DNA of 5,894 bases, from positions 1 to 5,894 of the forward strand of contig JASGCF010000217.1 of NCBI GenBank assembly GCA_030054275.1, read 5' to 3'. The notes below the pieces were generated by a model. The model saw only the letters and a program-made list of their open reading frames with translations, had not been told where the DNA came from and made no database searches. A program made the position numbers and the translations under genes. Below, in pieces: positions 1 to 5,894 of the stretch; the stretch's first letter is position 1; every line of letters starts with the position of its first letter. This stretch comes from Limnohabitans sp. GTDB lineage: Bacteria > Planctomycetota > Phycisphaerae > Phycisphaerales > SM1A02.

Positions 1-1
1 G

Positions 2-82
2 CTAAAGGAGCACTTGTTGTGGAGTCGATACAGAGCCGGTCTGACATGCGTTCGAGAATTGCCGAGTTACCTCTATCGCTGA
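2..82 (+). CDS. Probable C-terminal end of an upstream gene (partial)
   Basis: A frame open from the left edge ends in TGA at 80-82 and reads as 26 residues ending RELPSYLYR. It is rich in Trp, Tyr, Arg and Leu, as the tails of many glycosyltransferases are, but it is far too short to assign a family. A competing frame, also open from the left edge, runs to TAA at 214-216 and overlaps the next gene by 10 bases. Its last 21 residues are a Cys/Gly-rich run (GACGGACGGACDEVCGGASCK) produced by the 12-bp repeat, which does not look like ordinary protein. A third frame has a TAA at 3-5. I prefer the frame ending at 82 on amino-acid composition only. Confidence 0.35.
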   Translation, partial: LKEHLLWSRYRAGLTCVRELPSYLYR

Positions 83-150
83 AGCGACAGCCAGTGTTGT
101 TTCGGGGTGTCTCTGCGTCGATCTCGTCCCACGCTGCACGCGTGCTGAGC

Positions 151-198
151 GGGGCTTGCGGTGGGGCTTGCGGCGGGGCTTGTGATGAGGTTTGCGGG
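151..198. repeat. 12-bp tandem repeat in the leader before the operon
   Basis: The unit GGGGCTTGCGGT occurs at 151-162, with one mismatch at 163-174, and in decaying copies at 175-186 and 187-198. The unit length is a multiple of three, so the reading frames stay in phase. The last copy runs into the G-rich stretch that could serve as the ribosome-binding site of the ligase gene. The rest of the leader (83-150) shows no convincing promoter boxes, hairpin or small gene. It may be simple slippage-derived DNA, or a G-rich leader element that influences translation. Confidence 0.7.
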
Positions 199-202
199 GG
201 AG
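196..202 (+). promoter_or_regulatory. Putative ribosome-binding site for the ligase gene
   Basis: GGGGGAG ends four bases before ATG 207, the same spacing as GGGAGG before ATG 1700. This favours ATG 207 over the in-frame TTG 192, which has no site of its own, and over ATG 240, which has only GGGGCAAG further upstream. The call is weakened because the G run is also part of the decaying tandem repeat. Confidence 0.4.
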
Positions 203-206
203 CCTC

Positions 207-1703
207 ATGCAAGTAAGTGCTTCGGGGCAAGTCAGTGCCATGGACTATTCGGGAGTGAACCATGTTCACCCGGTCGGTGGCATCGCCATCGTATTGTCGT
301 CGATCTGTGCTCTCGTCGTGCGTCGTCCGGTGGTGCCAGCCGTACTTCTTTGTGTCGCGTGCTTCATTCCGGCATCACAGCGCATTGTGATCGCAGGTGC
401 GGATTTCAACTTCGTCCGATGGATGGTGCTGATGTGCCTTGCGCGTCACGCAGCGCGTGGCGAATTCGCATGGATACGCTGGAATGCCATTGATACTGCG
501 ATGGCCATTGGCGTCATTGCAAAGATCATTTGCTCACCGATGCTTCGAGGTGAGCCATCCGATCTGATTGCTGCTATCGGAATCAACTTCGAGACGCTCG
601 GCGGGTACTTCGTCATTCGCGCAACGGTGCGCTCACCGGACGATCTTCGACTCCTTGTTCGAGTAGCGGCTGTGATTTGCGGGTTGGTCGCTCCATTCTT
701 CCTCGTTGAGAAAATGACTGGGCGAAATTTATTCTTCGTTTTCGGTGGGATTCCCGAGATCACAGAAATCCGCGAAGGAAAGATCCGGTGTCAAGGCCCA
801 CTGGCGCACGCGATCCTCGCGGGATGTCACTTTGTTGCATGGTTTCCGTTGTGGATTGCATTCTTGATTGGCGGACCCACTAAAGATCGGCTGCTTGGAT
901 TTCTTGGAATCGCCGCAGGGTTCATCATCGTTTTCTGTTGTGCGTCCAGCACGCCACTCGTTGCGCTCATGATGGGATTCGCTGTGTGGCTCGCGTTTCC
1001 GTTGCGTGCGTATTTGCGAGTTCTTTGGATCACGGGGCTTGTGCTTTTGCTGATGCTGCATTTCACGATGCAAGCACCTGTTTGGCACTTGATCTCGCGC
1101 GTCGATCTTGTCGGTGGGAGTACAGGACACCATCGGTACATGCTTATCGACGCAGCGATTCGAAATTTCTCTGAGTGGTGGCTTTTTGGATTGTTCTCAA
1201 CCGGTCACTGGGGCTACTACCTCTTTGATGTCACCAACCAGTTCATCTTGGAGGGAATTCGTGGAGGGGTGTGGGCGCTGATAGCCCTCTGTGCTGCACT
1301 TGTCATGGGATTCGCAAGCGTGGGTTCAGATCTTCGTCGACTTGCGGTGGCACGCGTGCGGGCATTGCGCATGGGGCGCATTGGGAATCTCTTGGAGATT
1401 CGCCGCGATGAGTGTTTGGTGTACGCGATCGGAGCTTCACTCGGTGCACATGCGGCCATCTTCCTTGCGGTGAGTTATTTCGGACAAACCCTGTTGATTT
1501 GGTTGTTCCTTATCGGCTTTGCTGGAGCGCATCGTCAATGGTCACGAGCGCTCCCTTCGGCGTTCGAGAACGCCGCCGTTGTGGGCAGCACAGGAGCGGC
1601 GCTCGCCGGAATTCAAACGGCATCAAACCCGAGCTCACGACCGTCGCGAGACGGTCGCCGCGAAGCCGAGCCATTGCCCGTGCTCCATCGGGAGGATGCA
1701 TGA
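207..1703 (+). CDS. O-antigen ligase/polymerase-like membrane protein
   Basis: This is a 498-residue integral membrane protein with about 10-12 hydrophobic spans (roughly 22-38, 41-57, 95-110, 152-168, 203-222, 229-246, 249-265, 270-288, 354-372, 405-422, 424-441). Two sections resemble the Wzy/WaaL-type ligase family. One is RCQGPLAHAILAG at 194-206. The other is a large loop at about 290-352 that includes GHHRYMLIDAAIRNF, then SEWWLFGLF, and later TNQFILEGIRGG, which corresponds to the family's extracytoplasmic loop with functional Arg and His residues. Such proteins polymerise or transfer lipid-linked glycans on the outer face of the inner membrane. A strongly basic loop (about 373-402) separates the last spans. 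The final 45-50 residues are polar and low in complexity, ending HREDA. The start could instead be ATG 240 (487 residues). Family placement rests on topology and short motifs, so polymerase and ligase cannot be told apart. The stop overlaps the next start by four bases. Confidence 0.8.
   Translation: MQVSASGQVSAMDYSGVNHVHPVGGIAIVLSSICALVVRRPVVPAVLLCVACFIPASQRIVIAGADFNFVRWMVLMCLARHAARGEFAWIRWNAIDTAMAIGVIAKIICSPMLRGEPSDLIAAIGINFETLGGYFVIRATVRSPDDLRLLVRVAAVICGLVAPFFLVEKMTGRNLFFVFGGIPEITEIREGKIRCQGPLAHAILAGCHFVAWFPLWIAFLIGGPTKDRLLGFLGIAAGFIIVFCCASSTPLVALMMGFAVWLAFPLRAYLRVLWITGLVLLLMLHFTMQAPVWHLISRVDLVGGSTGHHRYMLIDAAIRNFSEWWLFGLFSTGHWGYYLFDVTNQFILEGIRGGVWALIALCAALVMGFASVGSDLRRLAVARVRALRMGRIGNLLEIRRDECLVYAIGASLGAHAAIFLAVSYFGQTLLIWLFLIGFAGAHRQWSRALPSAFENAAVVGSTGAALAGIQTASNPSSRPSRDGRREAEPLPVLHREDA
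1638..1657 (+). other. GC-rich hairpin with GNRA-type loop inside the 3' end of the ligase gene
   Basis: CGACCGTC and GACGGTCG form a perfect 8-bp stem closed by the tetraloop GCGA, which fits the stable GNRA class. The element lies in the codons for the disordered tail of the ligase, about 33 bases before the ribosome-binding site of the next gene. No U-run follows, so it is not an intrinsic terminator. It could affect translational coupling or message processing. A chance inverted repeat in Arg/Ser-rich codons is also possible. Confidence 0.5.
1690..1695 (+). promoter_or_regulatory. Ribosome-binding site for the nucleotidyltransferase-like gene
   Basis: GGGAGG lies four bases before ATG 1700 and inside the last codons of the ligase gene. 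The frame stays open far upstream, back to about 1412, within the ligase. This site and the ATGA overlap are what place the start at 1700. Confidence 0.65.
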
Positions 1704-2653
1704 CTCCACTCGACACCGTCGATGGTCGCTCGAGCTCCGCAGCGATTGCGAGCCAAGCACCGCCAGTGCGCGCGCTGCTACTCGCGGGTTCGTTTCGAAC
1801 AGCGAGAGCTCAGCCGCTTGCACGCTCGCTCGGAGTTCCGCTTGCTGCACTACCAGTGGACGCGCATCGCACGGTGCTTTCGTGGTGGATTGAATCGTTC
1901 TATACATCGAAGGCTGTGCGATCTGTCACGATCGCTGTTTCGGACCCAGAGGAACGCACCTTCTACGAGCGAGTGATTGCAGATACTCGATTGCAATGCG
2001 AGATTTGGATTGATCGCAATGAGCATCGAGGCGCAGGCGGCACGATCCGCGATTTCGCGGATGACACGCTTGATTCGGATGAGCACGGGATCGTCGTTGC
2101 AGAATGCTCCACCTTCGGTGACTTCGTGTTCGACTCGCTTTTCACACGCGAAGTCATGGAAGCGCACGCAGCTGTCTTGATGTCGAGAGATCGCTTGCCA
2201 TCGGGTGTGATGTTCGTCTCGCGGCGCGCGATTGAGCTCATTCCAACGGTGGGTTACTTCGATCTGAAGGAACAACTGCTGCCCGCCATCGCGAAAGGCG
2301 GCGGCCGAACGCGAGCGATTGACGCGGACGGAGCACCGTACAGAATCGGCACACTGCGCGGATACCTCGACTTGGTGCAGGCGCGCGCTCAACAGCGGAT
2401 TCTGTTGATTTCGCAGCAGTCAACCGTTGATCCAACCGCAGACATCCGCGGTGCGTCGCTCATTGGTCGTGGTGCGGTCGTTGGCGCTCGGGCGGTTGTT
2501 TCAGATGCAGTTGTGATGTCCGGTGCACAACTCGGTGGGGGCGCCATCGTTGCGCGATCGGTCATCCCTCCAGGTGCTGTCGTTCCTCCAAGTGCCCGCA
2601 TCATCGATGAGGTCTTTGCGCCGCTTGGAACGAGTGGGAGGGATGTGCGATGA
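1700..2653 (+). CDS. Degenerate sugar-nucleotidyltransferase-like protein with left-handed beta-helix
   Basis: This 317-residue protein lacks signal peptide and membrane spans, so it is probably cytoplasmic. Residues 24-225 follow the layout of RmlA/GlmU/ManC-type NDP-sugar pyrophosphorylases: ALLLAG (25-30), PLAALPVD (47-54) and SWWIESF (61-67), then RGAGGTIRDFADD (110-122) in place of the usual LGTAGAI segment, PSGVMFVS (167-174), DLKEQLLP (188-195), and YRIGTLRGYLD (214-224). Residues 241-297 are imperfect hexapeptide repeats (DPTADI, GASLIG, GAVVGA, VIPPGAVV) that should form a left-handed beta-helix. The catalytic signatures look lost. The G-G-x-G-x-R loop reads GSFRTAR, the PKP-type lysine motif is missing, and the metal-binding NGD position appears to be AEC (134-136). 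It overlaps the ligase and the exosortase by four bases each. It may be a divergent enzyme activating a sugar for the polysaccharide, or a pseudoenzyme with a regulatory or scaffold role. The fold is likely; activity is uncertain. Confidence 0.8.
   Translation: MTPLDTVDGRSSSAAIASQAPPVRALLLAGSFRTARAQPLARSLGVPLAALPVDAHRTVLSWWIESFYTSKAVRSVTIAVSDPEERTFYERVIADTRLQCEIWIDRNEHRGAGGTIRDFADDTLDSDEHGIVVAECSTFGDFVFDSLFTREVMEAHAAVLMSRDRLPSGVMFVSRRAIELIPTVGYFDLKEQLLPAIAKGGGRTRAIDADGAPYRIGTLRGYLDLVQARAQQRILLISQQSTVDPTADIRGASLIGRGAVVGARAVVSDAVVMSGAQLGGGAIVARSVIPPGAVVPPSARIIDEVFAPLGTSGRDVR
2636..2642 (+). promoter_or_regulatory. Ribosome-binding site for the exosortase gene
   Basis: GGGAGGG is placed seven bases before ATG 2650, which is near-ideal spacing. 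It favours ATG 2650 over the in-frame ATG 2659 and agrees with the ATGA overlap. Confidence 0.75.
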
Positions 2654-3516
2654 CACTCATGACACGATGGTCGTATCGTGATCTCTGGACGCTTCTCGCG
2701 CTGCTTGCAACCAGTGTTCTCGCATTTCGCGGCGCGTGGAGCGAACTTGCGACCGAGATTCTTCGGCGTGAAGACAATGGGTACATTCTCATTGTTCCGT
2801 TTGTCGCAGGATATCTCGCATGGATTCGTCGTTCGCGATTCCGCTATGTGCGTCGCCGACCAAGCCTGTCTGGACCAGCGCTTTTCGTTGGTGCGGCATT
2901 TCTCGGTTGGTTTGGGGTTGAGACCGATACGCGAATCGCAATCCACGCTTCTGCAGTCATTTCGTTGATCGCATGTTTCGTCACACTGGCAGGCTTCGCC
3001 GTGCTGAAGCGGCTCGCCCCCGTCTTTTTGTGCTTTGTGTTTCTGCTTCCCGTTCCAGGCGAAGTTCGACGCGCGATCGCTGGTCCATTACAAGAACTCG
3101 CGGTGATCGTGACCCATGATGTTCTTGGAATTGTTGGAATTCCCTGCGAACGAAGCGGGATCAGTATTCTCATCAACGACAAAGAAATTTTGGTCGGTGA
3201 AGCGTGCGACGGCATGCGCATGGTGTTTGCACTCGCGCTGACTTTCTACGCCTTCGTCTTCAGCATTCCACTACGAATGCAGGCGCGCGCGGTGTTACTC
3301 ATCGCAAGTCCCTTTGTTGCACTCTTCTGCAATATGGTGCGACTCATTGCAACTGGATTGGCATACGCATTCTCAACCTCGAACTTTGCAGAAGAGTTTC
3401 ACGACATCGCTGGATGGCTGATGTTGCCACTTGCGATCATTCTGCTTCAGGCAATTGTGCGGTTTATGCGTTGGCTTGATTTGCCTGTGTATACATGGAG
3501 GTTCTTGCAAGCATGA
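2650..3516 (+). CDS. Exosortase (transpeptidase-like membrane cysteine protease)
   Basis: This 288-residue polytopic membrane protein has about eight hydrophobic spans and the full exosortase signature. REDNGYILIVPFVAGYLAW (40-58) matches the D-x-x-Y/H-G region, and FLLPVPG (131-137) matches the conserved LP-x-P turn. The catalytic Cys186 lies in GEACDGMRM, Arg231 in NMVRLIATG and His251 in FHDIAGW. Together these are the family's Cys-Arg-His triad at membrane faces. Exosortases recognise short C-terminal sorting signals (PEP-CTERM and relatives) on exported proteins, cut them and are thought to transfer them to a surface acceptor. The protein lacks the C-terminal EpsI domain fused to some exosortases; that domain is supplied by the next gene. 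The subtype (XrtA, B, D and so on) cannot be fixed by eye. It lies in an exopolysaccharide operon with 4-base overlaps on both sides. The assignment is firm; the substrates are unknown. Confidence 0.95.
   Translation: MTLMTRWSYRDLWTLLALLATSVLAFRGAWSELATEILRREDNGYILIVPFVAGYLAWIRRSRFRYVRRRPSLSGPALFVGAAFLGWFGVETDTRIAIHASAVISLIACFVTLAGFAVLKRLAPVFLCFVFLLPVPGEVRRAIAGPLQELAVIVTHDVLGIVGIPCERSGISILINDKEILVGEACDGMRMVFALALTFYAFVFSIPLRMQARAVLLIASPFVALFCNMVRLIATGLAYAFSTSNFAEEFHDIAGWLMLPLAIILLQAIVRFMRWLDLPVYTWRFLQA
3497..3501 (+). promoter_or_regulatory. Ribosome-binding site deciding the EpsI-family start
   Basis: GGAGG ends 11 bases before ATG 3513, a slightly long but workable spacing. The alternative in-frame ATG 3495 overlaps this motif and has no purine-rich site of its own. 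Start 3513 also gives the ATGA overlap used at other junctions, so it is preferred. Confidence 0.65.
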
Positions 3517-4376
3517 ATCGAGGCGCCTCCGAACAACCAGAATATTGCAGAGCCTTGAAAGCATCGAATATCTCATGGATTCGAACGCTGCATGCGCTCA
3601 ATAGACTCGCGCCGGTGGTTGCGATGGTGACGCTGCTTGTGCTTGCTGTGTGGCCGAATCTGATCGGGGAGAGTGTCGATCGCGCTGCGACCGATGCTCG
3701 TGTACGCGAGGTTGGCGCAAAGCTCGAATTGATTCCATTCCGACTTGGTGACTGGGTAGGCACCGATGAGGATCTTCCTGCTGCAGCGCTTGAGATTTTG
3801 CATGCGTCGTCGGTCGTTTCACGCCAATACACGAATCTTCGCACGGGCGAGCGGGCGCGCCTCGCGATCGTGTACTGCGGTGACGCTCGCGACATGCTCG
3901 GACACCATCCTCCGATTTGTTACCCACGATCGGGGTGGAACATGGCGCTCGACACAAACGAGATCAGCAATCGAAGCGATGCAGCGGCTGCGCAGTCGTC
4001 ACTCGTGGTACAGGGCGACACCATCGCAACCAATCTCTATCGATTTCAGAAGGTTGATTCGTCCGGTCTTGATCGGCGTATCACCATTGTCGGCTTCTTC
4101 GCCGTACCAGGAGTAGGGTTGACTCGCGACGAGCGGGTGCTTCGGGAGCAGTCGGGGAGTCGAACTCAGTCGGCACTTGGGGTCGGGCAAGTCCAAGTGC
4201 TCCTCGATGGGCATCCGAATCGGGTGGATGTGGAGCGGATTGCGAAAAGTTTGTTGGAGTCACTTCCAGCCGGAACTTTCGACATGTTGCTTGGCATTCC
4301 TGCCGATGACGGAGCAACGGGTCGGATATCGGAACGGACCGACGGTCGGACAGAGCGATTCGGAGGTATGCGGTGA
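3513..4376 (+). CDS. epsI: Exosortase-associated EpsI-family protein
   Basis: This 287-residue protein begins with a cytoplasmic stretch of about 31 residues and one membrane span (about 32-48, RLAPVVAMVTLLVLAVW), so most of it should face the periplasm. The EpsI pattern is clear: LELIPFRLGDWVGTD (71-85), then LAIVYCGDARDMLG (117-130), and the hallmark HHPPICYPRSGW (131-142) with Cys136 and His131/132. A second beta-rich part (about 165-235) carries ITIVGFFAVPG. EpsI domains occur only with exosortases, fused or as neighbours, and are needed by some of those systems, but their biochemical role is not settled. The polar tail (about 264-287, ending RTERFGGMR) is low in complexity and is not a sorting signal. 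An alternative start at ATG 3495 would add six residues. The gene overlaps the exosortase and the chain-length gene by four bases each. Family assignment is strong; molecular function is unknown. Confidence 0.9.
   Translation: MNRGASEQPEYCRALKASNISWIRTLHALNRLAPVVAMVTLLVLAVWPNLIGESVDRAATDARVREVGAKLELIPFRLGDWVGTDEDLPAAALEILHASSVVSRQYTNLRTGERARLAIVYCGDARDMLGHHPPICYPRSGWNMALDTNEISNRSDAAAAQSSLVVQGDTIATNLYRFQKVDSSGLDRRITIVGFFAVPGVGLTRDERVLREQSGSRTQSALGVGQVQVLLDGHPNRVDVERIAKSLLESLPAGTFDMLLGIPADDGATGRISERTDGRTERFGGMR
4362..4366 (+). promoter_or_regulatory. Ribosome-binding site supporting a GTG start
   Basis: GGAGG sits six bases before GTG 4373. The next in-frame ATG (4406) has only a weak GAG before it, so the GTG start with the GTGA overlap is preferred. 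Confidence 0.75.
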
Positions 4377-5894
4377 GCAGCGTTGATCGACAGAGCGCTA
4401 TCGAGATGTACAGACCAGATGCAACGGCTGACTCAGCCGCTGCGTCTGTCAATCCGTTGCATGTGGTGCAGGACAGACTGCAGAACCGTTGGAAATGGGT
4501 TGTTTTGGTCGGTGTGTTGCTCGCGCCCATCTTCGCGGTCGCGGGCTACATGCTTGCTCCGGTGACATGGGCCTCTGTTGGCTATGTACAGGCAGTTTCA
4601 GTCTTGAAACCCTTGGTCACAGAGACCATGGAGACTGAAAAACTCGATGACTTCGCTGCGTTCGTCGCGACACGCGCAACGCTTATTCGAAGCGATCGAG
4701 TGCTGGAGTCAGCGGTGCGCACGGTGCGGACAGGGAAGCCAACGCCAAGTGCTTCGACGGTCGCTGGGCGTGATCCCCGCGCGGACATCGCGCTTCTTCA
4801 ACATGTGTTCCAAGGCATGCCAGACGACGCGCAAGCTGTCGCGTTTCTGCGCGATGGACTGACCGCGGTGGTTCCGAAGGGTTCGAGTTTCATCGAAGTT
4901 CGCGCTGTGTCAAAGGACGCGGATGTGCCAGCTGCGGCAGTCAATCTGGTGCTCGATAGTTTCATGGAAATTTACGGGCCAAATGCCGAGAGCGAGCACG
5001 AAGAACAGAAAGCGAAGATCCGAGCCCTCGCCACACAAGAACGACTTCGCCTTGAGAAACTCGAAGAGGATCGGATGGCGATGGTTCATGATGCTGGATT
5101 CTTTTCACCCGATGTCTCGGATGTCATCGATGCTCGACAAGAGAAGATCCGTGCGGTTGAGTCGCGTCTTGAGGCGATCGTGACACAGATGCGGAAACTC
5201 GAGCGTCAGCATCGAGAGCGTTCCACCGCGGCGGGAAACGAAATTGGCGAAACGCCAGCGTCAACCATGCTTGAGCCAACAAATGTTGAACTCGAGCAAT
5301 TCGAACCGCGACTCGCGGAGATTCGCAGGCAAGTTGAAGACCAGCGGGTCTTGCTTGAACTTGCCAGTCGCACCTACAAGGCAGAGCACCCAGCACTCCA
5401 GCGCATCGCGGTGGAGTTGTCAGGAAAGGAAAGCCTGCTCAATGCGGCTCGCGAAAATGCGCTTCGTAATTGGCGTGAAGGCTTTGGCGGGAATCGCACC
5501 TACGGCGCGCTTGCTGCAGAACTCAAGGAAGTCGAAGATGAACGCAATACCCACACGGCATCGCTTGAGCGCCTGAATGAAGTTGGTGTGCGACTCTTGA
5601 AGATTGATCGTGATATCGCATCGTCGCAACTCGAACTCTCGCGCCTTGGCGATCGGCTCCGCGAGCTTGATCGCGAAGCCGAGAGCATCCGCAAGGGACG
5701 AATTCAGATTGTGGAGGGCGCGTCTCCGCGCGGTGCGCCAGAGTCGGATAAGAGACTACCGCTTGCAGTTGTTGGCGGCCTCGGAGGATTCGCGTGTTCG
5801 TTTGGTGCGTTTTTCGTGCTTGGATCGATCGATCCTCGTGCGTACCGCGTCTCACAACTGCAGCGCGATTCGAAGGCCGGTCGGTGGCTTGGTG
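4373..5894 (+). CDS. Wzz/GumC-type polysaccharide chain-length determinant (3' end missing)
   Basis: The reading frame from GTG 4373 stays open to the right edge, giving 507 codons. The N-terminus is cytoplasmic and polar (1-40), followed by membrane span 1 (about 42-61). The periplasmic part includes FIEVRAVSKDADVPAAAVNLVLDSFMEIYG split across 173-202, which matches the Wzz/GumC core where successive subunits pack. Long charged helices at about 205-285 and 303-440 are predicted coiled coil and carry the family's YKAEHPALQRIAVEL (335-349). RIQIVEGASPRGAP (443-456) precedes membrane span 2 (about 462-483). Such proteins form inner-membrane oligomers that set glycan length and couple synthesis to export. 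After span 2 the chain continues (IDPRAYRVSQLQRDSKAGRWLG), resembling the linker before a tyrosine-kinase domain in GumC/ExoP-type proteins. Whether a kinase domain follows cannot be seen. The protein fits the ligase/polymerase at the start of the operon. Confidence 0.88.
   Translation, partial: MSSVDRQSAIEMYRPDATADSAAASVNPLHVVQDRLQNRWKWVVLVGVLLAPIFAVAGYMLAPVTWASVGYVQAVSVLKPLVTETMETEKLDDFAAFVATRATLIRSDRVLESAVRTVRTGKPTPSASTVAGRDPRADIALLQHVFQGMPDDAQAVAFLRDGLTAVVPKGSSFIEVRAVSKDADVPAAAVNLVLDSFMEIYGPNAESEHEEQKAKIRALATQERLRLEKLEEDRMAMVHDAGFFSPDVSDVIDARQEKIRAVESRLEAIVTQMRKLERQHRERSTAAGNEIGETPASTMLEPTNVELEQFEPRLAEIRRQVEDQRVLLELASRTYKAEHPALQRIAVELSGKESLLNAARENALRNWREGFGGNRTYGALAAELKEVEDERNTHTASLERLNEVGVRLLKIDRDIASSQLELSRLGDRLRELDREAESIRKGRIQIVEGASPRGAPESDKRLPLAVVGGLGGFACSFGAFFVLGSIDPRAYRVSQLQRDSKAGRWLG

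Noticed and set aside
2..241. Minus-strand frame with repeated Lys-Pro/Arg basic units
   Set aside because: The basic repeats are simply the reverse reading of the 12-bp tandem repeat. There is no ribosome-binding site or family resemblance, and it runs against the operon.
1412..1699. N-terminal extension of the nucleotidyltransferase-like protein
   Set aside because: The frame is open here, but it lies wholly inside the ligase gene and reads as Arg/Cys-rich noise. ATG 1700 has a ribosome-binding site and the coupled overlap.
1850..2392. Long minus-strand frame across the nucleotidyltransferase-like gene
   Set aside because: It opposes a gene with clear family motifs, has arginine-rich low-information composition, and shows no motif of its own.
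2389..2946. Minus-strand frame of 185 codons across the junction of the second and third genes
   Set aside because: Its composition (Thr, Pro, Arg, Cys runs) is typical of antisense reading of a GC-biased gene. The sense strand encodes the beta-helix end and the exosortase start.
4333..4350. Palindromic CCGACGGTCGG near the end of the EpsI gene
   Set aside because: The arms leave no room for a stable loop (four-base stem at best) and no U-run follows, so neither a terminator nor an operator is supported.
4334..4373. Possible sorting signal at the C-terminus of the EpsI-family protein
   Set aside because: The tail is polar, with no hydrophobic span before a basic end, so it is not a PEP-CTERM-like tag.
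5822..5835. 14-bp perfect palindrome made of three overlapping GATC units
   Set aside because: It encodes Gly-Ser-Ile-Asp-Pro in frame within the chain-length gene. GATC/CGATCG strings are common across this window, so no special role is supported.
1..5894. Transfer RNA, ribosomal RNA, CRISPR array, insertion sequence or intrinsic terminator
   Set aside because: I saw no cloverleaf, spaced direct repeats, transposase motifs, terminal inverted repeats or hairpin followed by a T-run on either strand.

Overview
This window is one strand-consistent stretch of bacterial DNA of moderately high GC. It holds four complete genes and one incomplete gene on the + strand, packed head to tail with no gaps. 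The gene content is that of an exopolysaccharide locus linked to an exosortase (protein-sorting) system, of the sort known from Gram-negative-type bacteria that make PEP-CTERM proteins. A planctomycete-like host is plausible from the separate exosortase and EpsI genes and the neighbours, but the sequence alone does not fix the phylum.

Layout: positions 1-82 probably carry the last codons of an upstream gene, although the reading frame is ambiguous. Positions 83-206 are a short leader containing a 12-bp tandem repeat (151-198). Positions 207-1703 encode a multi-membrane-span polymerase/ligase of the O-antigen ligase (Wzy/WaaL) type. Positions 1700-2653 encode a soluble protein with a sugar-nucleotidyltransferase-like domain followed by a left-handed beta-helix, with the usual catalytic signatures eroded. 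Positions 2650-3516 encode an exosortase with an intact Cys-Arg-His triad. Positions 3513-4376 encode a separate EpsI-family partner. Position 4373 to the window end encodes a Wzz/GumC-type chain-length determinant that is still open at the right edge, just after its second membrane segment.

All four internal junctions are 4-base stop/start overlaps (ATGA three times, GTGA once), each preceded by a purine-rich ribosome-binding site. This is a translationally coupled operon. No internal promoter or terminator is visible, though a GC-rich hairpin with a GNRA loop lies just before the second gene.

Likely joint role: the ligase/polymerase and the chain-length protein assemble a surface polysaccharide at the inner membrane. 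The exosortase, with EpsI, cleaves and hands on sorting-signal-tagged proteins at the same membrane. The nucleotidyltransferase-like protein is either a divergent precursor-supply enzyme or, more interestingly, a non-catalytic relative with a scaffold or sensor role. No sorting-signal substrate protein is visible here, so the substrates must be encoded elsewhere.
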